A DNA stretch of 64,000 nt from Erythrobacter sp. NAP1. Its GTDB lineage: Bacteria > Pseudomonadota > Alphaproteobacteria > Sphingomonadales > Sphingomonadaceae. Positions 55,548 to 64,000 of this stretch are shown here, piece by piece. The notes beneath the pieces were generated by a model. That model saw nothing but the letters and a program-made list of their open reading frames with translations, did no database searches and was not told the origin of the DNA. The translations under genes were made by a program, and so were the position numbers. Numbering within the stretch: position 1 is the stretch's first letter; every line of letters starts with the position of its first letter. The stretch spans positions 1,302,001 to 1,366,000 of the forward strand of contig NZ_CH672390.1 in assembly GCF_000152865.1 (NCBI RefSeq). The letters are read 5' to 3'.

Positions 55548-57365
55548 TTATTCCTCACCCATCCGCAGCGCGGCGATAAAGGCTTCCTGCGGGATGCTCA
55601 CATTGCCATACTCGCGCATCCGCGCCTTGCCCTTCTTCTGCTTTTCCAGAAGCTTCTTCTTACGCGTGATATCGCCGCCATAGCACTTGGCGGTGACGTC
55701 CTTGCGCAGGGCGGCGATGGTTTCGCGGGCAATGATCTTGCCGCCGATTGCAGCCTGGATCGGGATCTTGAACAGGTGCCGCGGAATGAGGTCTTTGAGA
55801 CGCTCGCACATGCCGCGGCCGCGTTCTTCGGCGACTGAGCGGTGAACGATCAGCGAGAGCGCGTCGACCGGCTCGTTGTTGACGAGGATGTTCATCTTCA
55901 CGAGGTCGCCTTCGCGCAGACCGATCTGCTCGTAGTCAAAGCTCGCATAGCCGCGGCTGATCGACTTCAGGCGATCGTAAAAGTCGAACACCACCTCGTT
56001 GAGCGGAAGTTCATACGTCACCTGCGCGCGTCCGCCGACATAGGTGAGGTCGGTCTGAATGCCGCGGCGCTCCTGGCACAGCTTGAGGATCGAGCCGAGA
56101 TAGTCGTCGGGCGTGTAGATCACCGCCTTGATCCAAGGTTCCTCGATGGTCGCGATGCGGGTGACATCGGGCCAGTCCGCGGGGTTGTGAATGTCGATCG
56201 TGGTCGCGTCCTCTGTCTTCGACTTGTTGAGGTGGACGCGGTAGACCACAGATGGCGCGGTGGTGATGAGGTCGAGATCGTATTCGCGCGAAAGGCGCTC
56301 CTGAATGATCTCGAGGTGAAGGAGCCCGAGGAAACCACAGCGGAAGCCGAAACCAAGCGCGGCAGAGCTTTCCATCTCAAACGAGAACGACGCGTCATTC
56401 AGGCGCAGCTTTCCGATGCTTTCGCGCAGCTTTTCAAAGTCGGCGGCATCGACCGGGAACAGGCCGCAGAACACCACCGGCTGAACTTCCTTGTAGCCCG
56501 GCAGCGCTTCGGTCGCGCCGTTCTTTACGGTGGTGATCGTGTCACCCACGCGCGCTTGTTCAACTTCCTTGATCTGAGCGGTGATGAAGCCAATCTCGCC
56601 CGGCCCCAGCTCCGGCAAATCGGTGCGCTTGGGGGTAAAGCAGCCTACGCGGTCGACGAGGTGCTGCGTGCCGCCCTGCATAAACTTGATGTTCTGGCTC
56701 TTGGTCAGAACGCCTTCGATGACGCGCACAAGAATGACGACGCCGAGATACGGATCGTACCAGCTGTCGACGAGGCTCGCCTTCAACGGCTTGTCACGTT
56801 CGCCCTTGGGAGGCGGGATCTTTGCGACCACCGCCTCGAGCACTTCTTCGATGCCGATCCCGGTCTTGGCGGACGTGAGGACCGCGTCGGAGGCATCGAG
56901 CCCGATGACTTCCTCGATCTCTTCCTTCACGCGCTCGGGTTCTGCGGCGGGAAGGTCGACCTTGTTGATGACGGATACGATCTCGTGATCGTGCTCGATC
57001 GACTGGTAGACATTGGCGAGGGTCTGGGCCTCGACCCCTTGCGCCGCGTCGACCACCAGCAGCGCGCCTTCGCACGCAGCGAGGCTGCGGCTGACTTCAT
57101 AGGCGAAATCGACGTGGCCGGGCGTGTCCATCAGGTTGAGCTGATAGGTCTCGCCATCCTTGGCGGTGTAATTAAGGCGCACGGTCTGCGCCTTGATGGT
57201 GATGCCGCGCTCCTTCTCGATGTCCATGTTGTCGAGCACCTGCTCGGACATCTCGCGCTCAGTCAGACCGCCGGTGAATTGGATCAGCCGGTCTGCGAGC
57301 GTGGACTTGCCGTGGTCGATATGCGCGATAATCGAGAAATTGCGGATTTTTGAGAGGTCAGTCAT
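55548..57365 (-). CDS. lepA: Elongation factor 4
   Basis: 605 residues. GTPase motifs [29 protein letters not shown] and [13 protein letters not shown], followed by EF-G-like domains and the LepA-specific C-terminal domain ([20 protein letters not shown]). EF4 acts on stalled or mistranslocated ribosomes. ATG 57365 gives the usual [20 protein letters not shown]-terminus; ATG 57377 four codons upstream has a weak GGA site. Confidence 0.97.
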   Translation of the reverse strand: MTDLSKIRNFSIIAHIDHGKSTLADRLIQFTGGLTEREMSEQVLDNMDIEKERGITIKAQTVRLNYTAKDGETYQLNLMDTPGHVDFAYEVSRSLAACEGALLVVDAAQGVEAQTLANVYQSIEHDHEIVSVINKVDLPAAEPERVKEEIEEVIGLDASDAVLTSAKTGIGIEEVLEAVVAKIPPPKGERDKPLKASLVDSWYDPYLGVVILVRVIEGVLTKSQNIKFMQGGTQHLVDRVGCFTPKRTDLPELGPGEIGFITAQIKEVEQARVGDTITTVKNGATEALPGYKEVQPVVFCGLFPVDAADFEKLRESIGKLRLNDASFSFEMESSAALGFGFRCGFLGLLHLEIIQERLSREYDLDLITTAPSVVYRVHLNKSKTEDATTIDIHNPADWPDVTRIATIEEPWIKAVIYTPDDYLGSILKLCQERRGIQTDLTYVGGRAQVTYELPLNEVVFDFYDRLKSISRGYASFDYEQIGLREGDLVKMNILVNNEPVDALSLIVHRSVAEERGRGMCERLKDLIPRHLFKIPIQAAIGGKIIARETIAALRKDVTAKCYGGDITRKKKLLEKQKKGKARMREYGNVSIPQEAFIAALRMGEE

Positions 57366-57435
57366 TTGGATGCGCATTTAGCGATCCGCTGCCGCAATGT
57401 CATTCGCGAAAATTGCAACCTGTCTGGTGGACGTC

Positions 57436-59610
57436 TCAGGCCGCTTCGTTTCGCGGCGGCGGGGCATAGGCGAACTGCGGGACGCTGCCCGATTGGCCAA
57501 GGCCGCCGCCCGGCATTGCCTTGTAGTCGCCCTGAGCCAAGGCTTCGAGCGGGCGCCCTGCCGAAGCGAGCGCGTAGGGGCTGACACGGTAACGGGTGCA
57601 CAGTCCGCCCGAACCATCGTCGATCAGCGACTGCTCGAATTCGAGGCCTTGGATATCGCCATTGGTACGGATCACGGTTGCCACGGCCAGCTGGCCGGCA
57701 CCAAGGTCGACCACGAATTGCGTGCCCTTCGGGACATTGGCGAGGCCTTGAATGAGTGCGCCGGTCTTCGAAAGATTGCGCAGCGTGACTTCGTAAGAGT
57801 GATCGTCGTGGATGATCTGGATCTTGCGGAAGACCGTGCGACGGCGTGCGCGCTTGGTGCGATCGCCGCTTGGAGCGATCTTCCACGCTTCGCCAGCAAG
57901 CTCGGCATCGACAACATCGCGGTTTACCGGCTCGGAATAGATCGGGCCTTCCATGAACTTGACGCCGCATTCCTTGAGGCGATCGAAAAGCTCTACGGAT
58001 TCGATCCCGTTGGCGATCGTATCCATCTCGAGTGCTCCGGCGAGCGCGACGATTGCACGGATAAGGCCGAGTTCTCGGCTGTCATGCTCCTCGGCCTCGG
58101 TGACCAGTTTCTCGTCGATCTTGATGGTGTCGAACGGAGCGCGGCGCAGGTATGCGAGCGAGGAATAGCCTGAACCAAACTCATCGAGCGTGAGGCGAAT
58201 GCCACGCTTGAACAGGGCTGCGAGAACGCGGTCGACCACATCGGTATCGCCGAAGAACACCGCCTCGCTGATTTCAAGCTCGAGCCGGTTGGCAGGAAGG
58301 TCAGCGTCTTCGAGCGCTTCGGATACCGCGTCAACGAAGCCTTCCGATGTGAAGAGAGGAACCGGCACATTGACCGCGACGCGAATGCTGTCGGGCCATG
58401 TGCTTGCCTGCTGGCACGCCTCGCGAATGGCCCAAAGGCCGACCTCGCCAACCTGACTTGAGCCGTCGAGGATCGATGCAAACTCGATCTCGTCGATCTC
58501 GCCGCGCTGTTCGTGGTTCCAGCAGATATGCGCTTCAAGGGCGCGCACGGTCTGGGTCGCGGCATCGACCATCGGTTCGTATTTGAGGAAAAGCTGCTCT
58601 TCGCGAACCGCTTCGCCGAGATTCTCTTCGAGCCTGCGACGGAAGATGGCTTCGTTCTCAAGCTCGCCAGAGAAGAAGCGGTACTGCCCTCGCCCACCAT
58701 TCTTCGCCGCGTAAAGCGCAAGGTCGGCGTTGCGGACGATCTCGTCCATCGTCACGCCGTCATGCGGGGCAATCGCGATGCCGACGGAACAGCCGATGAT
58801 GGCGCGGCCTTCGTCGAGCGAATAGGGCTGCTTGAGCATCGTGATGATCTTCATCGCGATTTCGCTCAGCACGCCGCGGTCGTCCTGATCGGGGATCATC
58901 ACCTGGAATTCGTCGCCGCCAAGGCGTCCGATCTCGCATTCGACCTCAATCGAACGCTGAAGCCGGTCGGACACCTGGCGCAGCAGCTCATCGCCTGCCG
59001 AGTGGCCGAGCGTGTCGTTGACGTGCTTAAACTTGTCGAGATCGAGCATCAGGATCGCGCAATTGCGCTTTGCCGCCTGAAATGCGGTGAGCGTCGTCTC
59101 GATCTGGTGCTTCATGCGGTGGCGGTTCGACAGGCCGGTCAGCGAATCGTACTTCGCCAGCCGCTCGGTCTCTTCCTCGCGGTGATATTCGTCGGTTATG
59201 TCGGAACCGGTGCCCCGAAAGCCAACGAAAGTCTTGCCGTTGAAGGAAGGCTGGCCCGACAGTCTGAGAACCGCGCCTTCGGGTCGCTTTTCCGCGCGCA
59301 CCGCGAAGCCACTGAACGATTTGTGAGCGCCCAGCATAAGCGAAAGCGACTTGGTGCGCCCTTCCCGGTCAGCGGAAACGAACACACTGGCGAGCGGTTG
59401 GCCGATGATTTCGGAAAGCGGGAGTTCGAGGCGCTCGGCAATCGCGCTGCTCATGTAAGTGACCTTGCCGTCCTTGTCGCTTGCCCAAAACCAGCCGAGG
59501 CCGGACCTTTCGAGCTCATCAAGCATGGACAGCTTCTCGGCATCAGACAGGGCACTGGCCGCACTGCCTGCGCTAGTTTTCCTCGATGACAAGAAACCCT
59601 TGAGGGGCAC
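57436..59610 (-). CDS. PAS-GGDEF-EAL-PilZ protein with degenerate EAL domain
   Basis: 724 residues. PAS at about 28-140 (LGWFWASDKDGKVTYMSSAI), GGDEF at 150-315 with intact RLGGDEFQ (231-235) and no RxxD inhibitory site, EAL at about 325-570, PilZ at about 588-665 (RRTVFRKIQI and RNLSKTGALI). The EAL domain has lost key residues: EAL is EAH (359-361), DDFG is DEFG (476-479), and the general-base AEGVE is ANGIE (533-537). It therefore probably cannot cleave c-di-GMP, while the GGDEF site could still make it. Start is GTG with AAGGGAAG upstream. lepA follows 70 bases later; the paralog lies upstream. Confidence 0.92.
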   Translation of the reverse strand: MPLKGFLSSRKTSAGSAASALSDAEKLSMLDELERSGLGWFWASDKDGKVTYMSSAIAERLELPLSEIIGQPLASVFVSADREGRTKSLSLMLGAHKSFSGFAVRAEKRPEGAVLRLSGQPSFNGKTFVGFRGTGSDITDEYHREEETERLAKYDSLTGLSNRHRMKHQIETTLTAFQAAKRNCAILMLDLDKFKHVNDTLGHSAGDELLRQVSDRLQRSIEVECEIGRLGGDEFQVMIPDQDDRGVLSEIAMKIITMLKQPYSLDEGRAIIGCSVGIAIAPHDGVTMDEIVRNADLALYAAKNGGRGQYRFFSGELENEAIFRRRLEENLGEAVREEQLFLKYEPMVDAATQTVRALEAHICWNHEQRGEIDEIEFASILDGSSQVGEVGLWAIREACQQASTWPDSIRVAVNVPVPLFTSEGFVDAVSEALEDADLPANRLELEISEAVFFGDTDVVDRVLAALFKRGIRLTLDEFGSGYSSLAYLRRAPFDTIKIDEKLVTEAEEHDSRELGLIRAIVALAGALEMDTIANGIESVELFDRLKECGVKFMEGPIYSEPVNRDVVDAELAGEAWKIAPSGDRTKRARRRTVFRKIQIIHDDHSYEVTLRNLSKTGALIQGLANVPKGTQFVVDLGAGQLAVATVIRTNGDIQGLEFEQSLIDDGSGGLCTRYRVSPYALASAGRPLEALAQGDYKAMPGGGLGQSGSVPQFAYAPPPRNEAA

Positions 59611-59758
59611 CTGGCGACTTCCCTTCCCTTGCGCCCGGAATTGGACGCATTACCGTTCTTGCCCAGCCGTAAATCCGGTTGGTTATTATTAGCCTAATGA
59701 CCTTAGTTAACGTGTAAAAAATCCTGACAGCTAACGCAGAAAGTGACCTGCTGCTGCG

Positions 59759-61951
59759 TCAGAGACCGTATTTTGTGATGTCGACCTCGAGGAAGGTCTT
59801 TGAACCGCCAGTTCCGCCTGTGACAGCCACAACGTCGTTGTCGTCAATTGCGCCGTAGGCTCGACCCGCCGCTTCGATCTGATAGGGCGAGACACGGTGA
59901 CGGGTGCAAAGGCCGTTCGACCCATTGCTGATGAGCGGAGTTTCGAACTCTACCCCCTGGATCGACCCATCCGAACGCTTCACGGTCGCAACCGCCAGCT
60001 GGCCTCCGCCCAGATCAAGCACCACGTCCGTATCAACAGGAACATCAAGCAGCCCGTCGATCATGGCGCCGGTCTTTGAGATGTTGCGAAGGATGACATT
60101 GTAGCGCGCATCGCCGTGTACGAGGCCGATCTTGCGGAACTCGGTGTGGCGTTCGGCGCGGTATTTTTCTGGCCCGCGCGGTTTGAATTCGATTTCGCCT
60201 GTGTCGAAACGCTCCATGAGCTGCTCGAACGTCAGCGCGCCGGAGAACAAATAGCCCTGAAGAAGCCCAGCGCCATGCTGGACAACCATATTGTATTCGT
60301 CCTTGGCCTCGACCCCTTCCGCCACGGTTTCCATTCCCATCGCGGACGCCATCGAAACGATCGCTGCGACGAGAATGCCGTTATTTGCGTCCTCGGACGC
60401 GCATCCACGAACGAAGCTCTGGTCGATCTTGAGTTTGTCGAACGGCGCGTTCTGCAAATAGCTCAGAGACGAATAGCCTGTCCCGAAATCATCGAGTGAA
60501 AGGCGGATGCCGATGCGCTTCAGTTTCTTAAACTGCGCAATGGTCTCTTCCAGATCGCCGACGAAAACGCTCTCGGTGATTTCGAGCTCGATACGAGACG
60601 GTTTGATCCCGGTGTCCTGAATGACCTCCTTGACCATTCCGACAAAGTTTTCGCCCTGGAACTGGATGGCAGAGACATTGACCGCCGCCCTGATTTCAGG
60701 CGGACAGTGTGCGAGATCATCGCAGACTTTACGCAGGACCCATTCGCCGATCTCGCCAATCATTCCCTGCTCTTCGGCGACAGGAATGAAATCCGTGGGC
60801 GAAACAAAGCCGCGATGTGGGTGTTCCCAGCGAAGCAGGGCTTCAAGGCACGACACCTTGTGCGTTCGGGCATCGACAATCGGCTGATAGTGAACCGCGA
60901 GCTCGTCATTTGCGATCGCGTCGCGAAGGTCATCTTCGATGCGCTGGCGAAAATCGGCCTCTGCGCTCAATTCTGCCGAGTAGAACTTGAATTGGCCCCG
61001 CCCTGCGTCCTTGGCCGAGTACAGCGCCAGGTCGGCAGACTTGATCAGTTCGCTTGCGTCGATCCCGTCATATGGCGCCACCGCAATGCCAATCGAGCAT
61101 CCGATAATCGCGCGCGTCCCCGCGATTGTGTATGGCTGTGAGACCATCTGGACCATCTTGTTGGCAAGATCGGCCAGTTCACCGCGATCGTCCATATCGG
61201 GAATGATGACCTGGAATTCGTCGCCCCCAAGTCGCCCAATTTCGCCGCCGCGCTGCTCATAGATGCGACCAAGCCGCTCAGCCACCTGCACCAGCAGTTC
61301 ATCGCCCGCCGGGTGTCCGAGCGTGTCGTTGACCTTCTTGAACCGGTCGAGGTCCATCAGCATGATCGCCACCGAACGCTTGGACTGCTTGAAAGCGGTC
61401 AGCGTGGAGTCGAGCATGTGAGTCATGCGCGCACGGTTCGCGAGGCCTGTGAGGGAATCGAACTGCGCCGCATGCTCCGCCTCGCGGGCTTCGGCCAGCG
61501 CCTTCGTTACATCGCGCGCAGTGCCATGAAGGCCACGAAATTCGCCTTGCGCATCAAGGCGCGGACCGGCTGAGATTTCCCACCAGACTTCCTTGTTAGC
61601 CGCCGTTATCTCGACATTGAGGCGCGAGATCGGACTGCGTGATTTCAAGCGGAATTTGAGCGGACGCGATGTGCTTCCGGTGGCGCCCGAATTGTCGGTC
61701 GCCATGAATTCGGTCAGTTCCTTGCCGAGAAGCTCCTCGGCCTCCAGCCCAAGCGACTTGCATGCCTTTGGAGAAAGGTAAGTCAGTTGGCCCGAAGCGT
61801 CCGTTTCCCAGAACCAGCCAAGATCAGCCTTCTCCAGTCCGGCAAGCAGGTCCGCACGCCGACTGTGATCATTCGCGTCACCCGGCGAACCCTTTCGGTT
61901 GGCAGAGCCGCTCCCGCCTCCACCGGCGAGTTTCGAAAGCAATGAAGCCAT
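59759..61951 (-). CDS. PAS-GGDEF-EAL-PilZ protein with intact EAL domain
   Basis: 730 residues with the same domain order as its neighbour: PAS about 38-150 (LGWFWETDASGQLTYLSPKA), GGDEF 242-246 in RLGGDEFQVII (no RxxD I-site), EAL about 340-580 and PilZ about 600-670 (RHTEFRKIGL, RNISKTGAMI). The EAL motifs are complete: CLEALLRWEHP (Glu370), AVNVSAIQFQ, ELEITES, SLDDFGTGYSS, KLKIDQSF and TVAEGVEA (Glu545). It should be able to degrade c-di-GMP; GGDEF may be catalytic or a GTP sensor. The C-terminal PilZ gives a built-in product sensor. Confidence 0.93.
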   Translation of the reverse strand: MASLLSKLAGGGGSGSANRKGSPGDANDHSRRADLLAGLEKADLGWFWETDASGQLTYLSPKACKSLGLEAEELLGKELTEFMATDNSGATGSTSRPLKFRLKSRSPISRLNVEITAANKEVWWEISAGPRLDAQGEFRGLHGTARDVTKALAEAREAEHAAQFDSLTGLANRARMTHMLDSTLTAFKQSKRSVAIMLMDLDRFKKVNDTLGHPAGDELLVQVAERLGRIYEQRGGEIGRLGGDEFQVIIPDMDDRGELADLANKMVQMVSQPYTIAGTRAIIGCSIGIAVAPYDGIDASELIKSADLALYSAKDAGRGQFKFYSAELSAEADFRQRIEDDLRDAIANDELAVHYQPIVDARTHKVSCLEALLRWEHPHRGFVSPTDFIPVAEEQGMIGEIGEWVLRKVCDDLAHCPPEIRAAVNVSAIQFQGENFVGMVKEVIQDTGIKPSRIELEITESVFVGDLEETIAQFKKLKRIGIRLSLDDFGTGYSSLSYLQNAPFDKLKIDQSFVRGCASEDANNGILVAAIVSMASAMGMETVAEGVEAKDEYNMVVQHGAGLLQGYLFSGALTFEQLMERFDTGEIEFKPRGPEKYRAERHTEFRKIGLVHGDARYNVILRNISKTGAMIDGLLDVPVDTDVVLDLGGGQLAVATVKRSDGSIQGVEFETPLISNGSNGLCTRHRVSPYQIEAAGRAYGAIDDNDVVAVTGGTGGSKTFLEVDITKYGL

Positions 61952-62107
61952 GTTCCCTAACCATTATTTCTAATGCGACGGTTTCAGTAACCATAAAGTG
62001 GTGAAGGAATGGCTAACCCGGACAAACGCACGGGCCGCACTGACACAGCGACGAGCCGACTTGCCTCTCGCCCAAAGGCACGCCATCTAGGCGCGTGACA
62101 CGCGCTA

Positions 62108-62121
62108 TATGCTTAAGCATA
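62108..62121. promoter_or_regulatory. 14-bp perfect palindrome upstream of phaC
   Basis: TATGCTTAAGCATA, a perfect palindrome ending 25 bases before the phaC start. Its core TGC-N4-GCA has the form bound by PhaR-type PHA repressors (known family preference for TGC/GCA dyads). The match is by eye. Confidence 0.5.
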
Positions 62122-62146
62122 AGCTGCCGAAAACAAGGGGACTAGG

Positions 62147-63844
62147 ATGTCGGAAGCCAAGGTAACGCTCGAAAACGAAGCCGCACAATCGACCAATGCG
62201 CTGGGGCCGCTGATCGGCGTTGCGCGTGAAGATTTCGTCGGCGCGGTCGCTTTGCTTCTGCGCGAGACCGCTTCCGATCCGAGCCGCGCCATGCGCCATG
62301 CGCGCACGATAGGCGAAGACATGGTCAAGATCATGACAGGCCAGAGCGACCTTGCCCCTCACCCCAAGGACAAGCGCTTCATGGACCCGGCGTGGCAGTA
62401 CAACCCGTTCTTCCGGGCTGGCGCGCAGTATTATCTCGCGATCCAGAAGGGGATGAGCAATTGGCTGAAAGAGCTTGAGCTCGACGAGCTGGAGCGCAAC
62501 CGCGCGAACTTCATCGCCAACATCATCCTCGACGGCATTGCGCCGACGAACACGCTTGCGGGCAACCCTGCGGCGCAAAAGCAGATCATCAATTCAGGCG
62601 GCCTCAGCCTCATCAAGGGTCTGCAGAACGCCTACAATGACCTCGTGCATAACAAGGGTATGGTCAGCCAGGTCGACAAGCGTCCGTTCAAGCTGGGCGA
62701 GAATGTCGCGACCTCGAAGGGCAACGTCGTCTACCGCGACGAGATCATGGAGCTGATCCAGTACGCACCGACCACGGATGAGGTTTACGAGACCCCGCAG
62801 CTCACCATCCCGCCGCAGATCAACAAGATGTATATCAACGACCTCTCGCCCGAGAAGTCGGTGATCAAGTGGCAGGTCGATAATGGTATCCAGACCTTCG
62901 TTATCTCGTGGCGCAACCCGTCCAAGGAACAGGGCCACTGGGGCATGGACGATTACATCGCCGCTTGTGAGAAAGCGCTCGAAGTCACTTCCGAAATCAC
63001 CGGATCGCCCAAGGTCAACGTGTCTTCGGGTTGCTCGGGCGGTCAGACCGCGGCGGTGCTCGCATCGAAGCTGGCAGCCCAAGGCAACGATATCCTCGGC
63101 ACGCTGACGATGATGGTCTGCGTGCTGCACCCGAAGGCAACGGACATCGAGGCAGGCTCGCTCGTCAGTGAAAACGGCATGCAGATCGCCCGCCAGCGTG
63201 CGGAAAAAGCCGGGATCATCAAGGCCGATGATCTTGCGCGCGGCTTTGCCTGGCTGCGGCCGAACGATCTCATCTGGAATTACGTCATCAACAACTACCT
63301 GCTCGGCATGGACCCGCCAGCATTCGACGTGCTGTTCTGGAACGCCGATGCGACCAACCTTTCTGCCAGCCTGATGGGCGACTTCCTGACAATCTACGAA
63401 ACGCTCGCCTTCACCAAGAAGGGCGAGGTCGAGATGGCCGGACACAAGATCGACCTGTCGAAGGTGACGAGCGACCTGTTCATCCTTGGCGGCGTGACCG
63501 ACCACATCACTCCGTGGAAGGCGACCTATCGCTCAACGCAGCTGTTCGGTTCGAAGGACGTCACCTATGTCCTCTCGCAATCGGGCCACATGCAGGCGAT
63601 CCTCAACCCGCCCAGCAATCCCAAGGCGAAGTACTTTGTCCAGAAGAAGAAGGGCAAGCTTCCTGCAACAGCGGACGAATGGTTGCAGGGCACCGAAGAG
63701 GTGAAAGGCAGCTGGTGGCCGCTGTGGATGGAATGGATCCAGAAACGCTCGGGCAAGAAGGTCGCAGCGCCCGAAACTGTGGGCAGCGACGCGCATCCGG
63801 CGATGGAAAGCGCTCCGGGACTCTACGTAATCGAAGAAGTCTGA
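62147..63844 (+). CDS. phaC: Class I poly(3-hydroxyalkanoate) synthase
   Basis: 565 residues. Lipase-like box VNVSSGCSGGQTAAVL with the catalytic cysteine, aspartate in LGGVTDHITPWKAT and histidine in LSQSGHMQAILNPPSNPKA. The N-terminal region (WQYNPFFRAGAQYYLAIQKG) is typical of class I enzymes that polymerise short-chain 3-hydroxyacyl-CoA into storage granules. AGGGG precedes the ATG. No phasin, phaR, phaA or phaB gene lies within the window beside it; the hydroxybutyrate dehydrogenase at 27-28 kb would serve mobilisation. Confidence 0.96.
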   Translation: MSEAKVTLENEAAQSTNALGPLIGVAREDFVGAVALLLRETASDPSRAMRHARTIGEDMVKIMTGQSDLAPHPKDKRFMDPAWQYNPFFRAGAQYYLAIQKGMSNWLKELELDELERNRANFIANIILDGIAPTNTLAGNPAAQKQIINSGGLSLIKGLQNAYNDLVHNKGMVSQVDKRPFKLGENVATSKGNVVYRDEIMELIQYAPTTDEVYETPQLTIPPQINKMYINDLSPEKSVIKWQVDNGIQTFVISWRNPSKEQGHWGMDDYIAACEKALEVTSEITGSPKVNVSSGCSGGQTAAVLASKLAAQGNDILGTLTMMVCVLHPKATDIEAGSLVSENGMQIARQRAEKAGIIKADDLARGFAWLRPNDLIWNYVINNYLLGMDPPAFDVLFWNADATNLSASLMGDFLTIYETLAFTKKGEVEMAGHKIDLSKVTSDLFILGGVTDHITPWKATYRSTQLFGSKDVTYVLSQSGHMQAILNPPSNPKAKYFVQKKKGKLPATADEWLQGTEEVKGSWWPLWMEWIQKRSGKKVAAPETVGSDAHPAMESAPGLYVIEEV

Positions 63845-63878
63845 TAAGGCCCGTTTCAGATAACAACTAAAGAGCTTA

Positions 63879-63921
63879 TGGGAGGCACGTTTCGCAAGGG
63901 ATCTGCGATGCGTGCCTCCCA
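63879..63921. other. Large two-tier hairpin downstream of phaC
   Basis: TGGGAGGCACG pairs perfectly with CGTGCCTCCCA (11 bp); inside, TCGCA pairs with TGCGA around AGGGATC. No T-run follows on either strand, so it is not a standard terminator. It lies 34 bases after phaC and about 50 before the next predicted start. Confidence 0.7.
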
Positions 63922-63971
63922 CCCAAGACAGGCGCTCGGGATCACGCGCGCATCAAAAGGACGGTACGATA

Positions 63972-64000
63972 GTGAGCGAAACCAAGGACGACCCCATGCA
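63972..64000 (+). CDS. Start of an unidentified gene (partial)
   Basis: A GTG start preceded by AAAAGGACGG opens the frame MSETKDDPM and runs off the window. Nine residues are too few to name a product. The strand and ribosome site make it the likely next gene after phaC. Confidence 0.45.

Noticed and set aside
59611..59758. CtrA-type TTAA-N7-TTAA sites upstream of the GGDEF/EAL gene
   Set aside because: TTAAC and TTAG half sites are present but the spacing is 9 rather than 7; not a credible match.
62009..62098. Short frame MANPDKRTGRTD... of 29 codons upstream of phaC
   Set aside because: The AAGGA lies directly against the ATG with no spacing, and the frame runs through the phaC promoter region; no sign that it is translated.

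Overview
The window is about 64 kb of GC-rich DNA with densely packed genes on both strands. It looks like the chromosome of an alphaproteobacterium of the order Sphingomonadales, most likely an Erythrobacter-like member of the Erythrobacteraceae. This rests on gene content and protein style (poly-proline-linked OmpA proteins, a subclass B3 metallo-beta-lactamase, class I PHA synthase, photolyase beside a cyclopropane synthase, LuxR-HTH/DUF4019 protein), not on a database search. I see no tRNA, rRNA, CRISPR array, insertion sequence, prophage or integrase. No gene-free stretch exceeds about 300 bases; the largest gaps (about 200-265 bases) hold only promoters, leaders and terminators.

Layout. 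0-4.5 kb: start of a DUF411 protein downstream of an acyl-CoA synthetase, then two tandem OmpA-family porin-like proteins of identical length, each with its own GGGGCC-type terminator. 4.5-15.3 kb: dnaE coupled to a membrane-anchored LuxR-HTH/DUF4019 gene, a glutathione peroxidase pair, the LolD/LolC-E lipoprotein exporter, purF with an SDR gene, and a small PilZ protein. 15.3-25.9 kb: a stress/light cluster (membrane hydrolase, photolyase, cyclopropane-type synthase, serine hydrolase), a divergent esterase-rppH pair, and a guaB-rsmB-TPR-GST operon. 25.9-36.1 kb: M28 peptidase and 3-hydroxybutyrate dehydrogenase, a YpfJ-type zinc protein, a BlaI/M56 (BlaR1-like) sensor pair with two candidate operators, a divergent phytase-like/cyclophilin fusion, a C13-like protease and a membrane adenylate cyclase. 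36.1-46.1 kb: sdhCDA without sdhB, an SDR/B3-lactamase/prmA/DUF2459 operon, an ECF42-type sigma factor with its DGPF partner, a further SDR, cinA-type amidohydrolase and a class A beta-lactamase. 46.1-57.4 kb: the bamD-recN-ligA operon, a CsgG-like pair, a DEAD-box helicase and lepA. 57.4-64 kb: two tandem PAS-GGDEF-EAL-PilZ proteins, one with an apparently dead EAL domain, then phaC and the first codons of another gene.

How the genes work together. Replication and repair (dnaE, recN, ligA, photolyase), envelope biogenesis (bamD, Lol, OmpA, cyclopropane synthase) and nucleotide synthesis (purF, guaB) form the housekeeping core. Carbon storage is represented by phaC, hydroxybutyrate dehydrogenase and acyl-CoA synthetase. 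Signalling is prominent: three PilZ domains, two GGDEF/EAL proteins, one adenylate cyclase, one ECF sigma factor, one BlaI/M56 pair and one membrane-bound LuxR-type protein. Many genes overlap by 1-4 bases at stop/start codons, and several credible starts are TTG or GTG; where a start was moved, the reason is in the entry.
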